The notes under the pieces: model-generated
Told to the model about the DNA's origin: nothing
Seen by the model: only the letters and a program-made list of their open reading frames with translations
Database searches by the model: none
Part shown: positions 46,908-56,395 of the stretch, piece after piece
Layout: each line of letters starts with the position of its first letter
How positions within the stretch are numbered: position 1 is the first letter of the stretch
Position numbers and translations under genes: made by a program
DNA from: Paenibacillus sp.
GTDB taxonomy: Bacteria > Bacillota > Bacilli > Paenibacillales > YIM-B00363
Direction of reading: 5' to 3'
Assembly: GCF_035645195.1 (NCBI RefSeq)
Contig: NZ_DASQNA010000041.1
Span: forward strand, 186,001 to 250,000
Length of the DNA stretch: 64,000 nucleotides

Positions 46908-48056
46908 ATGGGCAAAGGCACCGTGTATCCTGCGGAATGGAAACGGTATTCGGATCGCTTCACCGGCATCGACGTGCTGCAGCTGACCGACTATAAAACG
47001 CACAGCTATCATTTGTATTTTACCGAATCCGGGTGGTATGCGAACGAACGAAAGCTGCTGTTCATCTCGGACCGGAACAACGCGACGAATTTGTACAGCA
47101 TCGATCTGGACGACGGGGCGATCACGCAGCTGACGGATTACGAGAACAACGACGCTTTGGGCGCTTGCCTTCGTCCGCAGGGGGACGTCGCGTTCGTGAA
47201 AACCGGCCAAAACATCGCCGCGCTCCGGCTCGATACGCTGGAGGAACGTCCGTTGTTCGCGGCGCCCGAGGGCTACAAGATCGGCAATGTGAGCTGCACG
47301 GCCGACGGCCGCTATGTGCTGACCTGCCTGCAGGAAGATTTGTCGCACCGCATCCGCCTCGACTTGGGCAACGGCTACGTCGGCCATCGAGAGCTGATGG
47401 AGGCGGCGCCGCACAGCCGCATCTTGCGCATCGACGCGGTCACCGGCGATGCCGATACCGTGTACGAAGCGCATCGGTTTATTACGCACATCAACGCTTC
47501 GCCGACCGTGCCGCACTTGATCACGTTTTGCCACGAGGGGCCGTGGCATCTCGTCGATCACCGCATCTGGGGGCTGAATCTCGACACCGGCGAAGCGTGG
47601 AAAATCCGCGAACGGCTCGAGCCGCTGGAGAAGGTCGGGCACGAATTTTTTTATCCGGACGGCGTGACGATCGGCTACCATGGCTTTCGGGCGGACGGGA
47701 CCAACTTCTTCGGGCGGATTCGGTATGACAACTCGGGGATGAAGGAGACGGATTTCGATTTCGACACATGGCACTCCCATGCGGACGGGTCCGGTCTCGC
47801 CGTCGTCGACGGCAAAGGCGACGTGAGGACGCTGTGCGTCTGGAAGGAAGCGGACGGCGCGATCGACGGGCCGCGGGTGCTGTGCGAGCTGCGGTGCAGC
47901 TTTCATTCGCAGAAGGTGCACGCCCATCCGCGTTTTACGCGCGACGGGTCGAAGCTGTTGTTCACGAGCGACAAGAACGGGTACGCTAACTTGTATATGG
48001 TGGAGATGCCGGACGCGTTCGAAATGCTGCCGAAGCTGGAGCCGGCGGCGAAATAA
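46908..48056 (+). CDS. Oligogalacturonate lyase (PL22)
   Basis: 382 residues, the usual PL22 size, seven-bladed propeller. Family segments are visible: HSYHLYFTESGWYANERKL, LFISDRNNATNLYSIDLD, HINASPTVPHLITFCHEGPW, the metal-binding His region DTWHSHADGSG and HAHPRFTRDGSKLLFTSD. It is cytoplasmic and cleaves (unsaturated) digalacturonate to 5-keto-4-deoxyuronate. GGGGGT precedes ATG 46908, 13 bp after the preceding stop. Last gene of the operon, ended by a strong hairpin. Confidence 0.93.
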   Translation: MGKGTVYPAEWKRYSDRFTGIDVLQLTDYKTHSYHLYFTESGWYANERKLLFISDRNNATNLYSIDLDDGAITQLTDYENNDALGACLRPQGDVAFVKTGQNIAALRLDTLEERPLFAAPEGYKIGNVSCTADGRYVLTCLQEDLSHRIRLDLGNGYVGHRELMEAAPHSRILRIDAVTGDADTVYEAHRFITHINASPTVPHLITFCHEGPWHLVDHRIWGLNLDTGEAWKIRERLEPLEKVGHEFFYPDGVTIGYHGFRADGTNFFGRIRYDNSGMKETDFDFDTWHSHADGSGLAVVDGKGDVRTLCVWKEADGAIDGPRVLCELRCSFHSQKVHAHPRFTRDGSKLLFTSDKNGYANLYMVEMPDAFEMLPKLEPAAK

Positions 48057-48104
48057 ACACGTAAGGAGCCGGGCTTCGCAGCCGGCTCCTTACGTGTTTT
48101 TTTA
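48057..48104. terminator. Bidirectional terminator
   Basis: A long near-perfect stem (ACACGTAAGGAGCCGG with CCGGCTCCTTACGTGT) is followed by TTTTTT on the + strand and a weaker T-rich run on the minus strand. It serves both convergent genes. Confidence 0.85.
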
Positions 48105-48746
48105 AAAGAATCGGCTCAGCGCCGCGACTTGTCTTTTGATCAACTGCGCGAGCAGCCTGGCGATGGCGTCCGCCCCTTTGCGCGTAAAATGCGTTAGATC
48201 CGTACCGTTCACGGAAACCATGAACAGCGTTTGCGCCTCTTCGAAGCCGATTTCTTCGTAATATTTTAGGCTGGCGGACATGAGGTCGACGACCGTCGTC
48301 CGCGTCTCCGCGCCGACCTGCTTCATCGCTTCGCAGTAATCGGGGAAGTCGTTCATAAAGCGCCCGTCCTCGCCGAGGTGCAGGCGGCCGACGGGGGTGA
48401 TCAGCAGCGGTACCGCTTGCCGCGATCGGGCGCCTTCCACGTACTGCTTCAAGTACGATTTGTATTGCTTATACGGCTCGGTATAGCGATCCGGCCGGCT
48501 TGTCGTTGCATCGTTATGTCCCATTTGCACCCATATGTAATCGTACGGGCGAATGTCGGCCCAAATCGCGTCCAGCCTGCCTTCCTCGATGAACGTCTTC
48601 GAGCTGCGCCCGCCGATCGCGCGATTGTCGAAGCGGACGTCGTCGGTCGCGTACCGGTCGATAAACTGTCCCCAACCGCCTTGCGGCGCTTCCGCTTCGC
48701 TATAGGTTTGAACCGTAGAATCACCTGCCAAATACACCGTAACCAT
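48102..48746 (-). CDS. Cytoplasmic rhamnogalacturonan acetylesterase-like SGNH hydrolase (YesT-like)
   Basis: 214 residues with no signal peptide. SGNH blocks: GDSTVQTYSEAEAPQGGWGQ with nucleophile Ser10, the Gly block (NRAIGGRSSKTF), the Asn block (QMGHNDATTS) and the C-terminal DLTHFTRKGA with Asp183 and His186. It matches the YesT/RhgT rhamnogalacturonan acetylesterase group and complements the secreted esterase at 13541-14743 by acting on imported, still acetylated oligomers. Only gene on this strand in the locus. Confidence 0.88.
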   Translation of the reverse strand: MVTVYLAGDSTVQTYSEAEAPQGGWGQFIDRYATDDVRFDNRAIGGRSSKTFIEEGRLDAIWADIRPYDYIWVQMGHNDATTSRPDRYTEPYKQYKSYLKQYVEGARSRQAVPLLITPVGRLHLGEDGRFMNDFPDYCEAMKQVGAETRTTVVDLMSASLKYYEEIGFEEAQTLFMVSVNGTDLTHFTRKGADAIARLLAQLIKRQVAALSRFF

Positions 48747-48894
48747 AGAAACCCCCTGCCGATTGAAAGAACATGGTGAAGTGCCAACGATTAGAATACC
48801 TTAACGGCACCTTGGATTGCAATCTTAAATTATTGCGCGGGTTGGACTCTTTTGTCGGCCGACATTCATGCACCCCATGGACAAAAATATGCAA

Positions 48895-48923
48895 TTGCGC
48901 GAAATTCCCGCTGCGTTCATAGT
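48895..48923 (+). promoter_or_regulatory. Candidate promoter of the GH106-like gene
   Basis: TTGCGC (48895-48900), 17 bp, CATAGT (48918-48923), ~40 bp upstream of ATG 48965. Confidence 0.4.
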
Positions 48924-48964
48924 AGGTTATGGAATGTAGCTGAACTGCTTGGAGGAACGAATCA

Positions 48965-51424
48965 ATGTTGAAGCGTGCCAGAGAACGATTTATGGAGCCT
49001 TCGGGAGAGTTCACGCCGATCCCGTTTTGGTTTTGGAACGATGAATTGAAAGAAGAAGAACTGATCCGTCAAATTCGCGAATTTCGCGCGAAAGAGGTGG
49101 AAGGGTTCGTGCTGCATCCGCGCATCGGCATTCCCGAAAGCATGCCGTATTTATCCGATGCGTTCATGGATTTGGTGGAAGCGGCCGTCCGCGAAGCGGC
49201 TAATTTGAACATGAAGGTCATCTTGTACGACGAAGGGATGTACCCTTCGGGCGCGGCGAACGGCGAGATCGTGCGGCGAAATCCGGAGCTGGCGAGCCGA
49301 GGGCTGCGCAAATTGGAGCATGCCGCGCGCGGTCCCGTCGAGTGGGAAGTTCCGCTGGACGAGGATGCGGGCGACCGGCTCGTATCGGTCCAAGCGGTCC
49401 GCTCCGCCGGCGAAGGGGCGGTGCAGGCAGAGAGCGCCGTCGTCCTTGCGCCGGAGAACGGCCGCGTGCGATTCGCTCCGCCGGACGGGGAAGACTGGCT
49501 GCTCCTCGCGTTCGTCGATTCGTATTCGTTCGGGACAATCCGGGGCATCCATTACGGCCAAGACGACGGAGAACCGAATGCGCCGCGCGCCGCGGATTTG
49601 CTGAACGAAGACGCCGTGAGCGCTTTTATCGAGCTGACGCACGAGCGGTATTTCCGCCGAATCGGGGCGTATTTCGGCTCCACCGTCATCGCGATGTTTA
49701 CCGACGAGCCGGATTTGCTCGGGCGCGGGCATCGGAAAGGGATGCAGCCGTGGACCGCAGACTTCTTGGACGATTACCTCGCCGCGGGCGCACGGATCGA
49801 AGAGCTGGCGGCGCTCTGGTACGATGCGGGCGAGCGGACGGAGACGATTCGCGCCATGTATCGAAAGACGGTTCGGGAGCGGATGGAGCGCGTTTATTAC
49901 AAGCCGCTGCACGATTGGTGCGAGTCGAAGGGCATCGCGCTGACCGGTCACCCGGCCGCGAGCGACGATATCGGGTTGCTCAACTATTTCCATATTCCGG
50001 GCCAAGACGTCGTGTGGCGATGGGTCGCGCCGGAAGAGGAGAAGGGCGTCGCCGGGCGCCACTCCACGTTGGGCAAATGCTCGTCGGACGCGGCGCGCCA
50101 TCGCGGACGGCGCCGCAACTTGAACGAGTGCTTCGGCGTATGCGGCACGAACCACAGCTGGTCGCTGACCGCCGACGATCTGAAGTGGTACCTCGACTGG
50201 CTGTTCGTTCGCGGCGTCAACCTGATCAGCCCGCATGCGTTTTATTATTCGATCGAAGGCAAACGGCTGTACGAACGCGGCCCCGACGTCGGCCCGAACA
50301 ATATTTGGTGGCCGGAGTTCGCCAGGTTCGCGCGTTACATCAAACGGATGAGCTGGACGATGACGGACGGCCGCAACGTGACGAACGTCGCCGTGCTGTG
50401 TCAAGCCGACCGGCTCCCGTGGGAAATCGCGAAGCCGCTGTTCGAGAGGCAGATCGAGTTCAATTATGTGGAAGAGGATCTGCTCCAGGAAGGCGTCGAA
50501 GCAGGAGAAGGGGCCATTGCCGTCCGCGATTATCGGTACGATACGGTACTGTACGATCGCGGCGCGCTGCTGGAGCCGGCGACGCGGAGCGCGCTGGCAT
50601 CGTTCGTCCGCGCGGGCGGCACCGCGTTGGAGTGGGCCGGCGGCCCGGGGTCCGGCGCTCCGGATCTCGGGCAGACCGCGTTCGAATCGGTCGAGGAGCT
50701 CGCCGAAGCGGCGGAGCGGTTCGCGCTGGGCAAGCCCGCGCTCGCGCCGGCGGCGAAGGAGCTGCGCATCAGCCACGTCGCGAAAGACGGCGTTCATCTG
50801 TATGTAATCGCGAACGAAGGCGAGACGCCGTACGACGGCACGCTGACGATCGCCGAACAGGGGCGCACGGAGCTGTGGGACGGCTGGAACGGAACCGCGG
50901 CGCCCGCGGCCGCGCGGCCGAACGGTACGGGAACGGACGTCCGGCTTCGGCTCGAACGGCGGGAATGCCTCGTCGTCGCCGTCGATCCGTCGCAGCCGCT
51001 GGAGACGCGGGAGGCGCCGTCCGTTCGGCTCGCGCGCCGCGTCGTGCTGACGGACGCATGGTCCGTCGAGGGCCGCGGCCGAGTCGAGCTGTCCTCTTGG
51101 ACGACATGGGAAGACATGGAGCACTACTCCGGCACGATCATCTACGAGGCTGATCTAGATTGGGATGCGTCGGCCGACGCGTTCGACGACATCGTGCTGG
51201 ACCTCGGCGACGTGCGCGAGCTGGCCCGCGTCGTCGTGAACGGGCACGAGCTCGGCGCCCGTCTATGGGGACCGTACCGGTGGTCCGTGAAGGATCGGCT
51301 CCAGCCCGGCGCCAATCGGCTTCGCGTCGAAGTGACGAATTCGCTCGCGAACCGGTATGACCGCGCTTCGCTGCCGTCCGGTCTGCTCGGGCCGACGTTC
51401 GTCAACGCTTATACGTCGCAATAA
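48965..51424 (+). CDS. Probable alpha-L-rhamnosidase (GH106-like) with C-terminal sugar-binding domain
   Basis: 819 residues with no signal peptide; TTGGAGGAA precedes ATG 48965. The N-terminus FTPIPFWFWNDELKEEELI and the following barrel segments (VEGFVLHPRIGIPESMPYL, KVILYDEGMYPSGAANGEI) are characteristic of the GH106-like group. The C-terminal ~150 residues (DIVLDLGDVRELARVVVNG, LWGPYRWSVKDRL) form a GH2-type galactose-binding domain. Predicted to remove terminal rhamnose from rhamnogalacturonan or other rhamnosides in the cytoplasm. Substrate is inferred; other exo-glycosidase activities are possible. Confidence 0.7.
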   Translation: MLKRARERFMEPSGEFTPIPFWFWNDELKEEELIRQIREFRAKEVEGFVLHPRIGIPESMPYLSDAFMDLVEAAVREAANLNMKVILYDEGMYPSGAANGEIVRRNPELASRGLRKLEHAARGPVEWEVPLDEDAGDRLVSVQAVRSAGEGAVQAESAVVLAPENGRVRFAPPDGEDWLLLAFVDSYSFGTIRGIHYGQDDGEPNAPRAADLLNEDAVSAFIELTHERYFRRIGAYFGSTVIAMFTDEPDLLGRGHRKGMQPWTADFLDDYLAAGARIEELAALWYDAGERTETIRAMYRKTVRERMERVYYKPLHDWCESKGIALTGHPAASDDIGLLNYFHIPGQDVVWRWVAPEEEKGVAGRHSTLGKCSSDAARHRGRRRNLNECFGVCGTNHSWSLTADDLKWYLDWLFVRGVNLISPHAFYYSIEGKRLYERGPDVGPNNIWWPEFARFARYIKRMSWTMTDGRNVTNVAVLCQADRLPWEIAKPLFERQIEFNYVEEDLLQEGVEAGEGAIAVRDYRYDTVLYDRGALLEPATRSALASFVRAGGTALEWAGGPGSGAPDLGQTAFESVEELAEAAERFALGKPALAPAAKELRISHVAKDGVHLYVIANEGETPYDGTLTIAEQGRTELWDGWNGTAAPAAARPNGTGTDVRLRLERRECLVVAVDPSQPLETREAPSVRLARRVVLTDAWSVEGRGRVELSSWTTWEDMEHYSGTIIYEADLDWDASADAFDDIVLDLGDVRELARVVVNGHELGARLWGPYRWSVKDRLQPGANRLRVEVTNSLANRYDRASLPSGLLGPTFVNAYTSQ

Positions 51425-51433
51425 CAAGCAAGG

Positions 51434-51459
51434 AAGACCTCGCAAGAGGTCTTTTTTTT
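51434..51459 (+). terminator. Terminator after the GH106-like gene
   Basis: AAGACCTC pairs with GAGGTCTT over a 4-nt loop, followed by eight Ts. Confidence 0.85.
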
Positions 51460-51574
51460 CGCCTGGCGGACAGCAAAATAAGTCAAGGTTCTGCCAAACG
51501 GGGCATGAAACGCGTAGAGCGGAAGACGGGCTCAGCGGAAAATAAAAAGAGAGTGTCCGGAAAGGGGAACGCAC

Positions 51575-53977
51575 ATGCGAACGGCAACGGATCGAAAATA
51601 CATTCTGACCATGAAATACCCCGCCTCGTGGTGGAAAAATAAATGGCGCGATGCGCTGCCCGCGGGCAACGGGCGGATCGGCGCTTCCGTGTACGGAGCC
51701 GTCGGGGACGAAACCGTGCTGATTAACCACGCGGAACTATGGCATTGGGGCCGGAAGGACGAGCTGCCGGACGTTGGTTACACGCTGCCCGAAACCCGAA
51801 GGCTGATGGACGAGGGGCGGTATATGGAGGCCAACTGGCATTTGACGAGCGCGTTGAGACAAAAGGGATACGCGACGACGCTCGCTTCGCCCGTGCCGCT
51901 CGCCCATCTGCTGCTGACGATGCATGTCGAGCGCGCGTTCCGTTCGTACCGGCGGGAGCTCGACATGAGCACGGGCGAAATCGCGGTGTCGTGGCGGGAC
52001 GGCGGCGCGAGGTACGCGAGGAGGCTGTTCGTCTCGAGGGCGGACGACCTGATCGCTTACACGATCGAAGCCGATCAAGCGGCGATCGACGCCCTGCTGC
52101 GCCTCGACTTTCCCCCAAGCGACAATCCGAAGTGGAACGAAGCGTTGGAGGAGAGGCGGCAGACGATTGCGCGCGAGGCGGACGGCGAATTTCTCTGTTA
52201 CGCGGCGGCGAACGAAGACGGGCGCGATTACGGCGCCGTCCTGCGGGTCGTCCTCGCGGACGGCGAGGCGGCGCGAGAAGGGGACGGCATCCGCATCCGC
52301 CGTTCGTCTCGCGCGCTCGTGCTCGTGAAGCCGTTCGCGAACGGCGAGCGCGGCCGCGATTGGAGGCGTCTCCGAGAAGAGCTGTCGGCGATCGAACACG
52401 GCTACGAGCAGCTGCTCGAGCGGCATGCGGCGCTGCACGGCGAACTGTTCTTGAGCGCATCGCTCTCCCTCGGAGCCTCCGGTGCCGAGCGAGAGCGCTC
52501 CAACGAAGAGCTGCTGCTGGACAGCTACGAAGGAGAAGCGCCGGCCGCGCTCATCGAGAAGCTGTGGGCGTACGGCAGATATTTGTACATCTCCGCCACC
52601 CGGGAGGACGGCCCGCCGATGCCGTTGTACGGCCTATGGGGCGGCGATTACCGGCTCATGTGGTGCCACTACATGGCGAACGAAAACATCCAAATGATGA
52701 ATTGGCATGCACCCGTCGGCGGTCTCGTCCAGCTGACGAAGGCGCTGTTTCGCCATTACGACGGCCTCATGGACGCGTTCCGGGACAACGCCCGCAAGCT
52801 GTACGGCTGCCGCGGTATCTACATTCCCGCCGGCACGACGCCGGGCATCGGCTCGCCGAACCAAATCGTCCCGGTCATTCTGAACTGGACCGGAGCCGCC
52901 GGCTGGCTCGCGAGGCATTACTACGAATACTTTTTGTTTACCGGGGACCACGACTTTCTGCGCGACACAGCCATGCCGTTCATGCGGGAGGCGGCGGCGT
53001 TCTACGAAGACTTCCTCGTCGACGATGCGAACGGCAATTACCGCATGTACCCGTCGGTGTCTCCGGAAAATACGCCCGGCAATCATATGCCGGCGCCCGG
53101 CGAGCCGCTCGACCATCCGATGCCGACGGCGATCGACGCGACGATGGATTTCGCCATCTTGAAGGAGCTGCTCACGAATTTGATCGAAGCCGGGCGGCGG
53201 ATCGGGGCGGACGCGGACGATGTCGAGCGGTGGGAACGGATGCTGCGCCGCATTCCGCCGTATGTAACGAACGAAGACGGGGCCGTCCGCGAATGGATGC
53301 ATCCGGACTTCGACGACCGCTACGACCACCGCCATCTGTCGCACCTGTATCCGGTGTTTCCGGGCCGAGAGGTGACGCGGGAGGACGACCCGGAGCTGTT
53401 CGATGCGTTCGAAATCGCCGTCGGACTGAGGCGCATCGGCGCCCAAACCGGTTGGTCGCTCGCTCATATGGCCGCGATTTACGCCCGTCTCGGCAGCGGG
53501 GAGAGGGCGGTCGAGGCGATCGATCTCCTGGCGCGCAGCTGCCTGATCGGCAACTTGTTCACGCTCCACAACGATTGGAGAGAGATGGGGGTCTCGATGA
53601 ACAAGGCGCAAGCGCCGGTGCAGCTGGACGCAAATCTCGGGGTGACGAACGCCGTACAGGAGATGCTGCTGTACGTCTCTCCCCGGGTCGTTCGGCTGAT
53701 GCCGGCGGTACCGGAGCGATGGAGCCGAGGCGAAGCGGCGGGCTTCCGGTTTTGCGAAGGAACCGTAAGCTTCCGCTGGGATCGCGGCGAAGGGCGGTTC
53801 GAAGCGGAGTTGACCGCGGAACGGGCGGCGGAGTTTACGCTGCTGCTGCCGGAAACGTTCGACGCGTATCGGGTTTCGGGCGAGGCGGGAACTAGCGTCG
53901 CGGCCGTGCCGAATCGAAGCGCCGCATACCGCATCTCGATGCAGCCGGGCCGAACGCTTCGCATCAGAGCGGAATAA
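51575..53977 (+). CDS. GH95-family-like glycoside hydrolase (alpha-L-fucosidase/galactosidase type)
   Basis: 800 residues with no signal peptide; AAAGGGGAA lies 8 bp before ATG 51575. The N-terminal domain carries the GH95 signature LPAGNGRIGASVYGAVGDE and INHAELWHWG. The (alpha/alpha)6 barrel holds EDGPPMPLYGLWGGDYR, NWTGAAGWLARHYYEYF, SPENTPGNHM and DHRHLSHLYPVFPGREVT, the typical catalytic-region blocks. GH95 enzymes remove alpha-L-fucose or alpha-L-galactose from xyloglucan and pectin side chains. Intracellular, so it acts on imported oligomers. Confidence 0.85.
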   Translation: MRTATDRKYILTMKYPASWWKNKWRDALPAGNGRIGASVYGAVGDETVLINHAELWHWGRKDELPDVGYTLPETRRLMDEGRYMEANWHLTSALRQKGYATTLASPVPLAHLLLTMHVERAFRSYRRELDMSTGEIAVSWRDGGARYARRLFVSRADDLIAYTIEADQAAIDALLRLDFPPSDNPKWNEALEERRQTIAREADGEFLCYAAANEDGRDYGAVLRVVLADGEAAREGDGIRIRRSSRALVLVKPFANGERGRDWRRLREELSAIEHGYEQLLERHAALHGELFLSASLSLGASGAERERSNEELLLDSYEGEAPAALIEKLWAYGRYLYISATREDGPPMPLYGLWGGDYRLMWCHYMANENIQMMNWHAPVGGLVQLTKALFRHYDGLMDAFRDNARKLYGCRGIYIPAGTTPGIGSPNQIVPVILNWTGAAGWLARHYYEYFLFTGDHDFLRDTAMPFMREAAAFYEDFLVDDANGNYRMYPSVSPENTPGNHMPAPGEPLDHPMPTAIDATMDFAILKELLTNLIEAGRRIGADADDVERWERMLRRIPPYVTNEDGAVREWMHPDFDDRYDHRHLSHLYPVFPGREVTREDDPELFDAFEIAVGLRRIGAQTGWSLAHMAAIYARLGSGERAVEAIDLLARSCLIGNLFTLHNDWREMGVSMNKAQAPVQLDANLGVTNAVQEMLLYVSPRVVRLMPAVPERWSRGEAAGFRFCEGTVSFRWDRGEGRFEAELTAERAAEFTLLLPETFDAYRVSGEAGTSVAAVPNRSAAYRISMQPGRTLRIRAE

Positions 53978-53980
53978 ACC

Positions 53981-54018
53981 GAAAAACCGTCCGGGCAGCA
54001 TCGCTCGGACGGTTTTTC
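53981..54018. terminator. Bidirectional terminator
   Basis: GAAAAACCGTCCG and CGGACGGTTTTTC are perfectly complementary, giving T-runs in both directions. It lies between the convergent GH95-like and Gfo/Idh/MocA genes. Confidence 0.88.
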
Positions 54019-54031
54019 GCGGCTTTCGTAA

Positions 54032-55327
54032 TTAATAAAAACGAACCAAATCCTTGATCTCGACGGCTTGGCCGGTTTTAAGCGAAATGTTCCCCGCGAT
54101 GCCGGTCAAAATCGACATCGCGCCGTCGATATGGGAAGCCGACCGATGGAACGGGTCGTCCTGCGGCGTGCCGAACAAATCTTCGAGCAAAATCGGGTCT
54201 GCGCCGCCGTGGCCGCCGGCTGCATGCTCGAGCGGCACCTCGTACGGTTCGCCTTGAATCGGCTGCACGAAAATTTGCCGCACCTTCGCCGCGCCTTCGT
54301 CCGACTGCTTGCCGCCGGCGTTCACGTACGATTTCTCGCCGACATGGAGCTGGATGCGGCCCTTCGTGCCGTTGAACGCGACCATTTGCCCTTCCCATGG
54401 CGAATACGCGTGAAGGGAGTAGTTGAGGATCGCTTTATTTTTATACTGCACCAGAACGCTCATCGTGTCTTCGATCGAAATGCCGTCCCCGAAGACGCTC
54501 TGATCGCGCTGGTAGCCGTCTTCGTGCTCCGCGTCCAAATACATCGCCTTCAGCGACGGAGAGCGGTCGAGGTGGAGCGCGAACGGGTCGTCCTGCGCGT
54601 TCGGATTGCCGTAGGCGCGCTGGTAAAACTTCGTGACGCCTCGCTTTTCCGCGTTTTCTTTGCCGTAAAACAACAGATCGCCCATCGCGAACACCCGCTT
54701 CGGCTCCGTGGCGAGCCAGAAGTTGACGAGGTCGAAGTGATGCGTCGATTTATGGACGAGCAGCCCGCCGCTGTTCCGCTTGTCCCGATGCCACCGGCGG
54801 AAATAGTCGGCGCCGTGACGCGTGTCGAGCAGCCATTGAAAATTGACCTGCAGCACGTCGCCGATGACGCCGTCGCGAATGAGTTCGCGAATTTTCGTCG
54901 CGTGCGCGGAGTAACGGTAATTGAACGTCACCCGCACGTTTCGGCCGGTTCGGTTCACCGCGTCCAAAATGTCCTGGCACTTCTCCTCGTCGATCGTCAT
55001 CGGCTTTTCCGTAATGACGTCGCAGCCGAGCTCGAGCGCGCGAATAATATACGTGTGGTGCGCCCGGTCGATCGTCGTCACGATGACGACGTCCGGCTTC
55101 GTCTCGAGAATCATTTGCTCGAACGCTTCCGCCTTGTACGTCGGCACGGGCCGGAAATCCGGGAATTTCTCCTGCAGACGCCGGTTGGCGTAATCCATCC
55201 TCGTCTGGTTGACGTCGCAGAACGCGACTAATTCGGACGTTTCCCGATACGTGCCGACGACAGCCTCATAGAAGAACCCCGCGCGGCCCCCGATACCGAC
55301 GTGCGCATACCGCTTTCGTTCCCACAT
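54032..55327 (-). CDS. Gfo/Idh/MocA-family oxidoreductase
   Basis: 431 residues. N-terminal Rossmann domain starting YAHVGIGGRAGFFYE, with DVVIVTTIDRAHHTYIIRAL and the family-defining EKPMT motif (CDVITEKPMTIDEEKC). The C-terminal alpha/beta domain has the His-rich substrate segment LVHKSTHHFDLVNFW. These NAD(P)-dependent enzymes act on sugars, inositols or uronates. In this locus it probably handles a pectin-derived sugar. Divergently transcribed from the AraC gene at 55454. Confidence 0.9.
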   Translation of the reverse strand: MWERKRYAHVGIGGRAGFFYEAVVGTYRETSELVAFCDVNQTRMDYANRRLQEKFPDFRPVPTYKAEAFEQMILETKPDVVIVTTIDRAHHTYIIRALELGCDVITEKPMTIDEEKCQDILDAVNRTGRNVRVTFNYRYSAHATKIRELIRDGVIGDVLQVNFQWLLDTRHGADYFRRWHRDKRNSGGLLVHKSTHHFDLVNFWLATEPKRVFAMGDLLFYGKENAEKRGVTKFYQRAYGNPNAQDDPFALHLDRSPSLKAMYLDAEHEDGYQRDQSVFGDGISIEDTMSVLVQYKNKAILNYSLHAYSPWEGQMVAFNGTKGRIQLHVGEKSYVNAGGKQSDEGAAKVRQIFVQPIQGEPYEVPLEHAAGGHGGADPILLEDLFGTPQDDPFHRSASHIDGAMSILTGIAGNISLKTGQAVEIKDLVRFY

Positions 55328-55453
55328 CTTGTATACCTCCCTCTGGAATTAATGCTAGAATAGTACAGGAAAAGTTGTATTTCTACGCGGATCATGCCGT
55401 TATTGCATAAACTTTGCATATTTTGTCCTTGATCTGCCCGGGAGGGAATCCGA

Positions 55454-56287
55454 TTGCTGCATATCAGCCGCGTCCGCCGTACGGGGCATTATTCGATGAC
55501 CGTCGACCATTTCCATGACGCCTACGAAATGTACTATTTACTGGAAGGCGAACGCTTCTATTTCATCGAGGGAGTGACCTACAAGATTCGAAAAGGGGAC
55601 CTGGTCCTGATCGCGAAATACGACGTGCACAAAACGCTCGACACCGGCGTCCCCGATCACGAACGCATGCTGATCAGCTTCCGCGAATCATTCTTGAGCC
55701 GATATGAAGATCAGCTCCCGTTCCTGCTGTCCTGCTTTCGCCCCGAGACGAAGGTGCTGCGGCTGGACCCGCTCGCACAGCGGGACGTCGAGGACACGAT
55801 GGTCCGCATGCTCGCCGCCAAGGCGCAGGGCGGAACGGGCGGCGACTTGATGCTCCAGACGCTGTTCGTTCAGCTGCTCGTCGCCGTCGTCCGCGCATGC
55901 GAACAGCAGGCCGGCCAAGCGGAAACGGCGCCCGGCGCGGCCAGCCAGAAGATCGAGGACATCGTCAAATACATCAACGCGAATTACGCCCAGCCCATTT
56001 CTCAAGCCGACTTGGCGAATCGCTTCTACGTCAGCCCCTCGTATTTGAGCCGAACGTTCAGGAAAGCGACAGGATTTTCGTTCTCCGAATATGTCCAAAT
56101 CGTGCGGGTCAAAGCGGCGCAGCGGCTGCTGCGGGAAAGCGGCAAGCGGATCATCGACATCGCCGAGATGTCCGGCTTCGACAGCGTTCCGCACTTCAAC
56201 CGCGTCTTCAGAAAAATCATGCGCACGACGCCGAGCCAGTACCGGAAAAGCTTTGCGGGAAAGCATCCCGATTCACCCAAGCGATGA
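55454..56287 (+). CDS. AraC-family regulator with N-terminal cupin sensor
   Basis: 277 residues from TTG 55454, supported by GGGAGGG 8 bp upstream. The N-terminal ~90 residues form an AraC-type cupin (HFHDAYEMYYLLEGERFYFI). The C-terminal ~100 residues carry the two HTHs (ISQADLANRFYVSPSYLSRTF; IIDIAEMSGFDSVPHFNRVF) ending TTPSQYRKSF. Soluble one-component regulator, likely sensing an intracellular sugar and controlling the divergent oxidoreductase gene 54032-55327 (126-bp shared promoter region). Confidence 0.9.
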   Translation: MLHISRVRRTGHYSMTVDHFHDAYEMYYLLEGERFYFIEGVTYKIRKGDLVLIAKYDVHKTLDTGVPDHERMLISFRESFLSRYEDQLPFLLSCFRPETKVLRLDPLAQRDVEDTMVRMLAAKAQGGTGGDLMLQTLFVQLLVAVVRACEQQAGQAETAPGAASQKIEDIVKYINANYAQPISQADLANRFYVSPSYLSRTFRKATGFSFSEYVQIVRVKAAQRLLRESGKRIIDIAEMSGFDSVPHFNRVFRKIMRTTPSQYRKSFAGKHPDSPKR

Positions 56288-56395
56288 AATCCCTTCTTAA
56301 TTTAGTGAAAAAAAGGTAATTGATGCTTCTGCGTCGAAAACGATTAAATATATTAAGTTGTATAATGACGCGGCGACGAAGGGCTGACTTTTCCG